In this document: positions 54,618 through 61,578 of the stretch, one piece after another
Layout of the letters: each line of letters opens with the position of its first letter
Numbering within the stretch: the first letter of the stretch is position 1
Assembly (NCBI RefSeq): GCF_019468465.1
Contig: NZ_CP080519.1
Coordinates: forward strand, 2,681,001 to 2,745,000
DNA from: Amycolatopsis sp. DSM 110486
Lineage (GTDB): Bacteria > Actinomycetota > Actinomycetes > Mycobacteriales > Pseudonocardiaceae
Length of the DNA stretch: 64,000 nucleotides
Direction of reading: 5' to 3'
The notes under the pieces: generated by a model
Database searches by the model: none
The model's input: only the letters and a program-made list of their open reading frames with translations
What the model was told of the DNA's origin: nothing
Program-made: the position numbers and the translations under genes

Positions 54618-55214
54618 TCAGAGCACGATCGCCAGCACACCCAGCCACGCCGCGATGATCCCGGCACTCGCGCCGTAGACCGCCCACCGCACGATCGGCA
54701 GCCGCCGCCCGAGCCACAGCGACGGCCCGATCCCTGCGGTCACCACGACCGACGCCACCAGCGCGATCCACTTGTTCGTCTCTTGCGCGAGCGTTCCTGC
54801 CAACGCCAGCATCGCCACGGCCACGAGCACCGCGGCGAACGCCGACACCGTCAGCCCGGTCACCCAAGGCGTCGGCTCAGTCGCGGCTCCAGGCACCCCA
54901 CGCCGCCGCGCCACCACGCGCGCGGGCGGGTCGATCACCGTCTCGACGCCGGACACCGGATCCACGAACCGCACCGTCGTCCCCATCACCGTCGCCAGCC
55001 GCCCGGCCAGCTGCCGCCCCCGCTGCGACACGACGGACGTCGCGACCTCCGCGTCGCCCCCCGCCCGCGACACCGCCGACGCGACGCGTGCCCACTCGTG
55101 CAGCGCCTGCGCCAGGTCCGGCCCGATCGCCAACCGCCGCGGGTCGACTTCGCGCGCACCCTCGCCACCCGGGCCGGCGAGCACCGCGCGCTCGCCCCGG
55201 ATCCGCAGCTCCAC
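54618..55214 (-). CDS. DUF2537 membrane protein
   Basis: A 198-residue protein of unknown function found next to sepH and serC in many actinobacteria (Rv0882-like in M. tuberculosis). The N-terminal 110 residues are soluble; from about residue 117 there are four hydrophobic segments (TGLTVSAFAAVLVAVAMLAL, KWIALVASVVVTAGIG, and two more). GTG 55214 (VELRIRGERAV) has GGGAGG seven bases upstream; ATG 55235 is the alternative. Confidence 0.82.
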   Translation of the reverse strand: MELRIRGERAVLAGPGGEGAREVDPRRLAIGPDLAQALHEWARVASAVSRAGGDAEVATSVVSQRGRQLAGRLATVMGTTVRFVDPVSGVETVIDPPARVVARRRGVPGAATEPTPWVTGLTVSAFAAVLVAVAMLALAGTLAQETNKWIALVASVVVTAGIGPSLWLGRRLPIVRWAVYGASAGIIAAWLGVLAIVL

Positions 55215-55606
55215 TGACGTCCTCCCGCTGGGCATTTCCCACCTGCAGGTGCTTGCCCTCGAACGCGACTGCGTCTGCCCGCACCTGCCCGCAGCAGCGT
55301 AAGCCCCGCGAGCCTCCCGGCGGGACCGGCACCCGGCGCGGAAACCGACCGAAATCAGAGCCGCACGTCGAGCAGCTCCTCCACGGCCGCGGCGACCTCG
55401 AAGTCGTCCGACTCCGTCGCGTAGATCAACAACCGGCGAAATCCGGCTCACCCGAATGTTGATCACCGCGCGAAAATAGCCGCGCCGGCCCGCCGATGCC
55501 AGGGACTGCCGCGCGGGCGGGGCCGGATGGGCCACGGTCGTTGACCGATCGACATCTCCGCCTGTGGTTACCGGCGCGAAATGGGTATCCCGGAAAGGTG
55601 AGCACC
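55215..55606. other. Gap of about 390 bp with a 25-codon coding-like fragment
   Basis: Mostly without signals, but 55355-55432 on the minus strand reads LLIYATESDDFEVAAAVEELLDVRL then TGA, with strongly GC-biased third positions and an in-frame TGA just upstream. It looks like the C-terminal end of a lost gene or a very small ORF beginning at TTG 55432. I cannot assign a family. Nothing else in the gap is recognisable. Confidence 0.4.
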
Positions 55607-56410
55607 TCAACGCGTGGCGGCGACCTCGTGGAACGCGACCGCGGCGGCGGTGGCGACGTTCAGCGAGTCGACGCCCGGCACCATCTCGATGCGCACGACC
55701 AGATCCGCGGCCGTGATCGCCTCTTCAGTGAGCCCGGGTCCCTCGGCGCCGAGCATCAGCGCCACCCGCTCGCCGACCTTCTCGCGCAGTCCGCGCAGCG
55801 GAACGGATCCCGGCCGCGGTGTGAGCGCCGCCACGGTGAAACCGCTTACCCGCAAGAGGTTCAGTCCGTCGGGCCACCCGTCCAGCGGAGCGAAGGGCAC
55901 GCGGAGCACGTGCCCCATCGACACGCGCACGCTGCGCCGGTACAGCGGATCCGAGCAGCCCGGCCCGAGCAGGACACCGTCGACACCGAGCGCGGACGCG
56001 TTGCGGAAGATCGAACCGAGGTTCTCGTGGTCGCCGACCCCTTCGAGCACGGCGAGCACTTGCGCCCCGGCGATGATCTCCGAAACCGCAGGCGGCGCCG
56101 GACGATCGGCCACCGCCAGCACCCCGCGGTTGAGGTGGAACCCCACCACGGAAGCCATCGTTGCCGCCGAAGTCACGTACGCGGGCGCGTCGACGCCGGA
56201 AAGGTCGAGGTCACGCACCCGCCGTTCCACGCCGAGCAACGCGCGCAGGGGGTACCGCGAAGCGAGCATCCGCTCGACCACCACGGTGCCTTCCGCGATC
56301 ACGAGCCCCCGCCCACCGGGACGGTCCGGCCGCCGGTCCGCAGTGGACAAGTCGCGGAAATCGTCGAGCCGGGGATCTTCGGGATCCTCGGTGAAGATCA
56401 GTTCAGCCAC
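55607..56410 (-). CDS. TrmH/SpoU-family RNA 2'-O-methyltransferase
   Basis: SPOUT-fold methyltransferase acting on rRNA or tRNA riboses; 267 residues. The three SpoU motifs are VLEGVGDHENLGSIFRNASALGVDGVLL (about 119-146), VALMLGAEGPGLTEE (about 223-237) and VRIEMVPGVDSLNVATAAAVAFHE (about 240-263), which form the trefoil knot that binds SAM. The N-terminal substrate-binding domain includes VIAEGTVVVERML. GTG 56410 is chosen as the start of the conserved region; no strong ribosome site. Its relative Rv0881 occupies the same place in M. tuberculosis. Confidence 0.92.
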   Translation of the reverse strand: MAELIFTEDPEDPRLDDFRDLSTADRRPDRPGGRGLVIAEGTVVVERMLASRYPLRALLGVERRVRDLDLSGVDAPAYVTSAATMASVVGFHLNRGVLAVADRPAPPAVSEIIAGAQVLAVLEGVGDHENLGSIFRNASALGVDGVLLGPGCSDPLYRRSVRVSMGHVLRVPFAPLDGWPDGLNLLRVSGFTVAALTPRPGSVPLRGLREKVGERVALMLGAEGPGLTEEAITAADLVVRIEMVPGVDSLNVATAAAVAFHEVAATR

Positions 56411-56636
56411 ACCGCACAGTGTGACATCCGCATGCCGGGACCCCGCCCGGTACAAAGCTGGTCCGAACGACCGGATAACTCTGGTACGAATGGGCCATTT
56501 TTGCGGACAGTCAACCTCCCGTGACGGAGAGCACCAGTTTGGCCGCTAGCCCGGATGCGCCGCTCTGTGCGACGGTTGGCGGCCTGGCAGTCCCCGCCCG
56601 GACACCCGCGGACAGCAGCCAAGGAGCGCGTCAGAC

Positions 56637-58136
56637 ATGGGTACCGACCTTTCGGCGAAACCTTTCGACCAGCTGGACCGAGGACGGTACCGCCGCAAAG
56701 TCCAACGCTGTCTCGACACGCTCGCCCGGATGCTCACGGACGGCAGTTTTTCCTTTCCCCGCAAGAATATCGGGCTCGAAGTGGAGCTGAACCTCGTCGA
56801 TGGGCAACTGCGCCCGTCGATGACCAACACCGCGGTGCTGGAAGCGCTCGACGACCCGTCGTTCACCACCGAACTCGGGCAGCACAACCTCGAGCTGAAC
56901 GTGCCGCCGCGCCCGCTCGCCGGCGATTCGGCTCTGCAGCTGGAAGACGATCTGCGCGCGTACCTCGGCAAAGCGTCCGCCAAGGCCGCCGACGCCGGTT
57001 CGACGCTCGCGATGATCGGGATCCTGCCGACACTGCGTCAAGAACACTTCGACCAGAAATGGCTCACCAACAACGCGCGGTATTCGTCGCTGAACGACCA
57101 GATCTTCGCCGCGCGCGGTGAGCGAATCGCGCTTTCCATGGACGGCGCCGCGCTTCCGGGCGAACAGCCCGAAAGGCTGCGCAGTTTCGCGGAATCCATC
57201 CTGCCGGAAGCCGCGTGCACGTCGGTTCAGCTGCATCTCCAGGTGGCGCCTGAGGAATTCGCGGCGCACTGGAACGCGGCGCAGTGCCTCGCCGGCGTGC
57301 AGACGGCGCTGGCCGCCAACTCGCCCTTCCTGCTGGGCAAGGCGTTGTGGCACGAGACGCGCATCCCGCTGTTCCAGCAGGCCACCGACACCCGCCCGGA
57401 AGAGCTGAAGAACCAGGGCGTTCGCCCGCGGGTGTGGTTCGGCGAGCGGTGGATCACGTCGATCTTCGACCTGTTCGAGGAGAACGTGCGGTACTTCCCC
57501 GGCCTGCTGCCGCAGACCGACACGGAAGACCCGATCGAGACGCTGGAGTCGGGCCAGGCGCCGAAGCTCACCGAGCTGCGCATGCACAACGGCACGATCT
57601 GGCGCTGGAACCGGCCGGTGTACGACGTCGTCGACGGCCTGCCGCACCTGCGCGTCGAGAACCGCGTGCTGCCGGCCGGGCCCACGGTCGTGGACATCGT
57701 GGCCAACGCCGCGTTCTTCTACGGCGCCCAGCGCGCGCTGGCCGAGCAGGAGCGACCGGTGTGGACGCAGATGTCGTTCCAGGCCGCGGAGGAGAACCTC
57801 TACGCGGGCGCGCGCAAGGGCTTCGAGGCGCAGCTGTACTGGCCGGGCATCGGGTGGATCCCGCCCGACGAGCTCGCGCTGCGCGTGCTCCTGCCGCTCG
57901 CCCACGAGGGCCTGCGCCGCTCCGGCGTGTCCGACGAGGCCCGCGTGAAATACCTCGGCGTGATCGAACGGCGCTGCCTCGCGCGGCGCAGCGGCGCCAC
58001 CTGGCAGCGCGACTACGTGCTGCGCGCGCAGGACCGCGGCGCCGACCGCGAGACGGCGCTCAACCGCATGCTGGGCCGCTACCTCGAGCTCTCGGCCGCC
58101 GGCGAACCCGTGCACACCTGGTCGCTCACCGACTGA
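56637..58136 (+). CDS. Glutamate-cysteine ligase family protein (GCS2-like)
   Basis: A 499-residue member of the carboxylate-amine/thiol ligase fold. Conserved signatures include GLEVELNLVDGQLRPS (about 46-61), GQHNLELNVPPRPLAGD (about 81-97) with its glutamate for Mg, SVQLHLQVAPEEFAAHWNAAQ (about 197-217), FLLGKALWHETRIPLFQQATD, and PHLRVENRVLPAGPTVVD near 338. The family makes gamma-glutamyl bonds, but organisms using mycothiol do not normally make glutathione, so the true acceptor may differ. The ATG follows CCAAGGAGCG. Monocistronic. Confidence 0.85.
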   Translation: MGTDLSAKPFDQLDRGRYRRKVQRCLDTLARMLTDGSFSFPRKNIGLEVELNLVDGQLRPSMTNTAVLEALDDPSFTTELGQHNLELNVPPRPLAGDSALQLEDDLRAYLGKASAKAADAGSTLAMIGILPTLRQEHFDQKWLTNNARYSSLNDQIFAARGERIALSMDGAALPGEQPERLRSFAESILPEAACTSVQLHLQVAPEEFAAHWNAAQCLAGVQTALAANSPFLLGKALWHETRIPLFQQATDTRPEELKNQGVRPRVWFGERWITSIFDLFEENVRYFPGLLPQTDTEDPIETLESGQAPKLTELRMHNGTIWRWNRPVYDVVDGLPHLRVENRVLPAGPTVVDIVANAAFFYGAQRALAEQERPVWTQMSFQAAEENLYAGARKGFEAQLYWPGIGWIPPDELALRVLLPLAHEGLRRSGVSDEARVKYLGVIERRCLARRSGATWQRDYVLRAQDRGADRETALNRMLGRYLELSAAGEPVHTWSLTD

Positions 58137-58199
58137 GTACGAGCCCCCGTTCGGCCTTATGGTGGCTGGAGCAGGTCTCAGGCAGGCAGGGGAACAACG

Positions 58200-58817
58200 G
58201 TGCCGAAGGTACTCGGCGGCTCGCTCGAAGCGCACCGGCGCGAGGTTCGCGCGCGGGTGTTCGAGGTGCTGCGCGCGCAGCTGTACGAGCGTGGCTTCGA
58301 CGCGATCACGCTCGCCGGCGTCGCCGCCGAGGCCGGGCTGGGCCGCACCGCGCTGTACAACCACTTCCCCGACAAGGAAAGCCTGCTCGTCGCGTTCGTC
58401 GAGGATGAGGCGGCGCGCTACGTCGAGCGGCTGCGCGCGGCCGTGGAAGCCGAGACGGACCCGATCGCGCAGCTGGCGACGTTCGTCCGGCTGCAGTTGC
58501 GCGTGCTCGCCGAGCACCACCTGCCGCCCGGCGGCGCGCTGGAGTCGGCGCTCGCACCCGCGGCCTACCGGCGCATCAGCGCCCACGCCGACCCGATCAC
58601 CGGGCAGCTGCGCGCGGTACTGCTCGCCGGCGTCGACGCGGGCAGCTGGCCCGCGCAGGACGTGGACGTGGTGGTCCCCATGATCACCGCGGCGCTGGGG
58701 ACGCGGCAGGTGATCGACGTGCCCGCCGAGCGGCTGGCCGGCGTGATCGAGGCGGCCGTGCGGTTCGTCTTGCAGGCTGTCGGTTCGAGTGAACTTCCGG
58801 ATCACCGTCCGATTTAG
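58200..58817 (+). CDS. TetR-family regulator upstream of heme oxygenase
   Basis: A 205-residue regulator with helix-turn-helix FEVLRAQLYERGFDAITLAGVAAEAGLGRTALYNHFPDKESLL (about 21-63), recognition helix GRTALYNHFPDKE. The C-terminal ligand domain is unclassified. GTG 58200 has AGGGGAAC upstream. The next gene, heme oxygenase, starts 66 bp after its stop, with a TetR-like palindrome between them, so it may repress heme oxygenase. Confidence 0.9.
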   Translation: MPKVLGGSLEAHRREVRARVFEVLRAQLYERGFDAITLAGVAAEAGLGRTALYNHFPDKESLLVAFVEDEAARYVERLRAAVEAETDPIAQLATFVRLQLRVLAEHHLPPGGALESALAPAAYRRISAHADPITGQLRAVLLAGVDAGSWPAQDVDVVVPMITAALGTRQVIDVPAERLAGVIEAAVRFVLQAVGSSELPDHRPI

Positions 58818-58832
58818 GGTAGCCTAAGCCCT
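58814..58832. promoter_or_regulatory. Partial IdeR/DtxR iron box before heme oxygenase
   Basis: TTAGGGTAGCCTAAGCCCT matches the 19-bp consensus TTAGGTTAGGCTAACCTAA at about 13 positions, with the left and central parts best conserved. It begins inside the end of the TetR gene, 52 bp before the heme oxygenase ATG. Confidence 0.55.
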
Positions 58833-58851
58833 CGTCGTGGCCTACGCTCTA

Positions 58852-58868
58852 TCTGACAGCTTGTCAGA
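58852..58868. promoter_or_regulatory. TetR-type palindrome before heme oxygenase
   Basis: TCTGACA, GCT, TGTCAGA: perfect 7-bp arms, 15 bp before the heme oxygenase ATG and 20 bp downstream of the iron box. Best candidate operator for the adjacent TetR protein. Confidence 0.6.
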
Positions 58869-58883
58869 AAGAGGGAGGCCGCC

Positions 58884-59567
58884 ATGTCGGTGACCACTGA
58901 GCTCGAAGCCCGGCCGTTCTCCGGACGGCTGCGGGAGTCGACCAGGGGCGTGCACGAGCGGGCCAACCACTCCACGTACATGAACGCGCTGCTCGGCGGC
59001 GAGCTCTCGCTGGAGGGCTACACGCAGCTCGCGATCCAGTACTACTTCATCTACCAGGCCATCGAGCGCGTCAGCGACACGATGACCGGCGACGCCGTCG
59101 GCCGCGAGTTCGTGTTCGACGAGCTGCGCCGGCTGCCCGCGCTCGAGCGCGACCTCGCGCGCCTCGCCGGCCCGGCCTGGCGCACCGAGATCCGGCCGCT
59201 CGCCAGCACCGAGGCGTACGCCGCGCGCATCGCCGAGGCCTCGGCGTGGGCCGGCGGGTACGTGGCGCACCACTACACGCGCTACCTGGGCGACATCGCC
59301 GGCGGTCAGATCATCCGGCGGCTGCTGGAGAAGAACTTCGACCTCGCCGAGGCGGGCTCGCTGTTCTACCACTTCGACGAGATCGGCAGCGCACCCGCGT
59401 TCCGCGACCGCTACCGCGCGAAGCTCGACGCCGCCCCGTGGGACGACGACGCCCGCGCCCGGGTGATCAACGAGACACTGGTCGCCTTCGAGCACAACGT
59501 CGCCGTGTTCGACGAGCTGGCGCTCGAACTGGACCGCTACCGGCTCGCCGGACGCCCGGGCGGATGA
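58884..59567 (+). CDS. hmuO: Heme oxygenase (biliverdin-producing)
   Basis: Cleaves heme to biliverdin, CO and iron, providing iron from host or environmental heme. The 227-residue all-helical protein contains the proximal His in LRESTRGVHERANHSTYM (about 17-34), and the distal helix AHHYTRYLGDIAGGQIIRRLL (about 131-151) with the flexible Gly pair. ATG 58884 has GAGGGAGGCC upstream. It lies downstream of a TetR gene and of an iron box, and a superoxide dismutase gene follows 194 bp on. Confidence 0.93.
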   Translation: MSVTTELEARPFSGRLRESTRGVHERANHSTYMNALLGGELSLEGYTQLAIQYYFIYQAIERVSDTMTGDAVGREFVFDELRRLPALERDLARLAGPAWRTEIRPLASTEAYAARIAEASAWAGGYVAHHYTRYLGDIAGGQIIRRLLEKNFDLAEAGSLFYHFDEIGSAPAFRDRYRAKLDAAPWDDDARARVINETLVAFEHNVAVFDELALELDRYRLAGRPGG

Positions 59568-59761
59568 GGCTGATCACAAGAAGTTGACCTCCAGTTTGGT
59601 GGAGGTACAAAGCTCGGTTTCGCACCGTGCCCACCCGGGTACGCCGTAGTCGAACGAGTGGGTCCACCCTGTGGCACGGAGGCCGCCCCCGGTCGCCGCG
59701 AACCCGGGTGTGCTACTAGGTTCGGTAGTAGGAACTTGTGTCGAAGACTGAAGGAGGGCCA

Positions 59762-60385
59762 ATGGCCCGGTACAACCTGCCCGATCTCGACTACGACTAC
59801 AGCGCCCTCGCGCCCCACATCTCGGGTCAGATCAACGAGCTGCACCACAGCAAGCACCACGCGACCTACGTCAAGGGCGCGAACGACACCCTCGACAAGA
59901 TCGCCGAGGCTCGCGAAGCCGGCGACTTCAGCAACATCGTCGGTCTCGAGACCACGCTGGCCTTCAACCTGGCCGGCCACGCGAACCACGTCGTCTGGTG
60001 GAAGATCCTTTCCCCGGAAGGCGGCGACAAGCCGACCGGTGAACTGGCCGCGGCGATCGACGAGGCGTTCGGCTCCTTCGACAAGTTCAAGGCGCAGTTC
60101 ACCGCCGTCTCCACCACGATCCAGGGCAACGGCTGGGGCGCGCTCTCCTGGGACCCGATCGGCAAGACGCTGATCACCCAGCAGCTGCGCGACCACCACA
60201 ACAACCTGATCCTGCCGACCACGCCGATCCTGCTGGTCGACGTGTGGGAGCACGCGTTCTACCTGGACTACAAGAACGTGAAGCCGGACTACGTCAAGGC
60301 CCTGTGGAACATTTTCAACTGGGCTGAGATCAGCAAGCGCTTCGACAACGCCGTCGCCGGCGGCAACGGCCTGCTGCTCAGCTGA
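59762..60385 (+). CDS. sodA: Superoxide dismutase, Fe/Mn type
   Basis: Removes superoxide. The 207-residue protein has the four metal ligands: His in [10 protein letters not shown] (about 28), His in [11 protein letters not shown] (about 77), Asp and His in [16 protein letters not shown] (about 160-164). Whether iron or manganese is used cannot be told from sequence. ATG 59762 (MARYNLPDL) follows GAAGGAGGG at ideal spacing; earlier starts lack this. A textbook Rho-independent terminator follows. Confidence 0.96.
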   Translation: MARYNLPDLDYDYSALAPHISGQINELHHSKHHATYVKGANDTLDKIAEAREAGDFSNIVGLETTLAFNLAGHANHVVWWKILSPEGGDKPTGELAAAIDEAFGSFDKFKAQFTAVSTTIQGNGWGALSWDPIGKTLITQQLRDHHNNLILPTTPILLVDVWEHAFYLDYKNVKPDYVKALWNIFNWAEISKRFDNAVAGGNGLLLS

Positions 60386-60405
60386 GCCTGCTGCTTCGGC
60401 AAAAG

Positions 60406-60437
60406 CGGGGTTCTCCTTCACGGAGGGCCCCGTTTTT
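60406..60437 (+). terminator. Rho-independent terminator after superoxide dismutase
   Basis: CGGGGTTCTCC (60406-60416) pairs with GGAGGGCCCCG (60422-60432) including two G-U pairs, loop TTCAC, followed by TTTTT. The only terminator in the window with a clear T-tract. Confidence 0.93.
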
Positions 60438-60447
60438 CGTTTCTCGC

Positions 60448-60478
60448 TTGACTTCGAGTGCACTCCAGGTGTGAGGCT
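60448..60478 (+). promoter_or_regulatory. MerR-type promoter of the N-acetyltransferase gene
   Basis: TTGACT at 60448-60453 and GAGGCT at 60473-60478 are separated by 19 bp, the stretched spacing characteristic of MerR-family activators. The spacer holds the dyad centre GAGTGCACTC within ACTTCGAGTG/CACTCCAGGT. It ends 6 bp before the ATG at 60485. Confidence 0.65.
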
Positions 60479-60484
60479 GGGGTC

Positions 60485-61297
60485 ATGGACGTCGACGCCT
60501 ACCTCGCCCGCCTCGACCTCGCATTGCCCGCCAAGGCCGACCTCGCGGCCCTGCGGCAGCTGCAGGAGCGCCACCTCGAACGCGTGCCGTTCGAAAACCT
60601 GAGCGTGCACCTCGGTGAACCCATCGAGCTGGCCGAGGAAGCGCTGTTCGACAAGATCGTGCGCCGCCGGCGCGGCGGCTTCTGCTACGAGCTCAACGGG
60701 CTCTTCTCGGCCCTGCTGCGCGAGCTCGGCTTCGACGCCGCGTTGCGCGGCGCGCAGGTTTTCACCGACGAGGGCGAGCCAGGGCCGCCGCTGGACCACG
60801 CGACCGTGGTCGTGAAGCTCGACGGCGAGCATTGGCTGGTGGACGTCGGCTTCGGCCGCTTCAGCCGTGGCCCGCTGCGCCTGTCGGCCGTGGAGGTCCA
60901 GTCCGATCCGGACGGCGAGTTCCTCTTCCTGGACGCCCCGTTCGGCGACGTGGACGTGGTCATGGACGGCACGCCCGTCTACCGCCTGGAGGCGCGCACG
61001 CGGCCGCTGACGGACTTCGTGCCGATGGCGTGGTGGCAGTCGACGTCGCCGCTTTCGGGCTTCACCCGGCGGCTCACGTGCTCGCGCCCGACCTCCCAGG
61101 GCCGCGTGACGCTGTCGGGGAACCGGCTGATCGAAACGGTCGACGGCGTGCGCAACGAGGTACTGCTGGGCACCGACAACGCCGTGCGCACCGCGTACCG
61201 CGTGTACTTCGGCCTGGAGCTCTCGCGGCTGCCGACCCCACCAGGTGGGCACCTCTTGACGGAGCCCTCGGCCGACCCGACCATGAACCCGTCATGA
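60485..61297 (+). CDS. nat: Arylamine N-acetyltransferase
   Basis: Transfers acetyl groups from acetyl-CoA to arylamines or hydrazines by a Cys-His-Asp triad; 270 residues, the standard length. The catalytic Cys is in RRGGFCYELNGLF (about 63-75), the His in DHATVVVKLDGEHWLVDVGFG (about 105-125) with the Asp in DVGFG. The N-terminal VPFENLSVHLGEPI is also conserved. ATG 60485 is the first codon compatible with homologues. The promoter looks MerR-dependent, so drug- or stress-responsive expression is likely. A strong hairpin follows. Confidence 0.93.
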   Translation: MDVDAYLARLDLALPAKADLAALRQLQERHLERVPFENLSVHLGEPIELAEEALFDKIVRRRRGGFCYELNGLFSALLRELGFDAALRGAQVFTDEGEPGPPLDHATVVVKLDGEHWLVDVGFGRFSRGPLRLSAVEVQSDPDGEFLFLDAPFGDVDVVMDGTPVYRLEARTRPLTDFVPMAWWQSTSPLSGFTRRLTCSRPTSQGRVTLSGNRLIETVDGVRNEVLLGTDNAVRTAYRVYFGLELSRLPTPPGGHLLTEPSADPTMNPS

Positions 61298-61350
61298 GCC
61301 GGTGAAGGACGCTTTGCCCGAGACCCTCGTTTGTGAACCCTCGTAAATGA

Positions 61351-61390
61351 ACGGAGCCCCGCTCCTGGGGTTCCCAGGGCGGGGCTCCGT
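61351..61390. terminator. Long terminator hairpin after nat
   Basis: ACGGAGCCCCGC-T-CCTGGG pairs with CCCAGG-GCGGGGCTCCGT around the loop GTT: 18 bp with one bulge. It can end transcription from nat, and also from the other side. Confidence 0.85.
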
Positions 61391-61435
61391 CCGTTCCCGA
61401 ACTGACTGCCGCTCCCACCACGAAGCGGACACATA

Positions 61436-61454
61436 TGAGGTTAGCCTAACCTCA
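61436..61454. promoter_or_regulatory. Strong IdeR/DtxR iron box with no gene start beside it
   Basis: TGAGGTTAGCCTAACCTCA is a near-perfect 19-bp palindrome and matches the IdeR/DtxR consensus TTAGGTTAGGCTAACCTAA at 17 of 19 positions. It lies between convergent genes (nat ends 61297, MFS ends 61579) and between two hairpins. Leftward, TTGCCG and TAACCT stand 18 bp apart across it as a promoter. Confidence 0.8.
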
Positions 61455-61534
61455 GCAGCCCCGGCAAGCCCTCTCTTGCGGAGACCCACCTCTCACTCGT
61501 CCGGGGGAGGGCGTGAAAAGTCCCTGAAATGCTT

Positions 61535-61566
61535 GAAGGGCACCCCGGCGAACCGAGATGCCCTTC
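61535..61566. terminator. Hairpin near the MFS stop
   Basis: GAAGGGCA at 61535-61542 pairs with TGCCCTTC at 61559-61566 around a 16-nt loop. It lies 13 bp beyond the MFS stop on the minus strand and shares its GAAGGGCA stem core with the terminator at 44473-44517. Confidence 0.65.
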
Positions 61567-61578
61567 GAAAGCCGCAGG

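Noticed and set aside
56631..58805. 724-codon antisense frame opposite the GCS-like and TetR genes
   Set aside because: Shadow of high third-position GC; no domain is recognisable and it spans two real genes.
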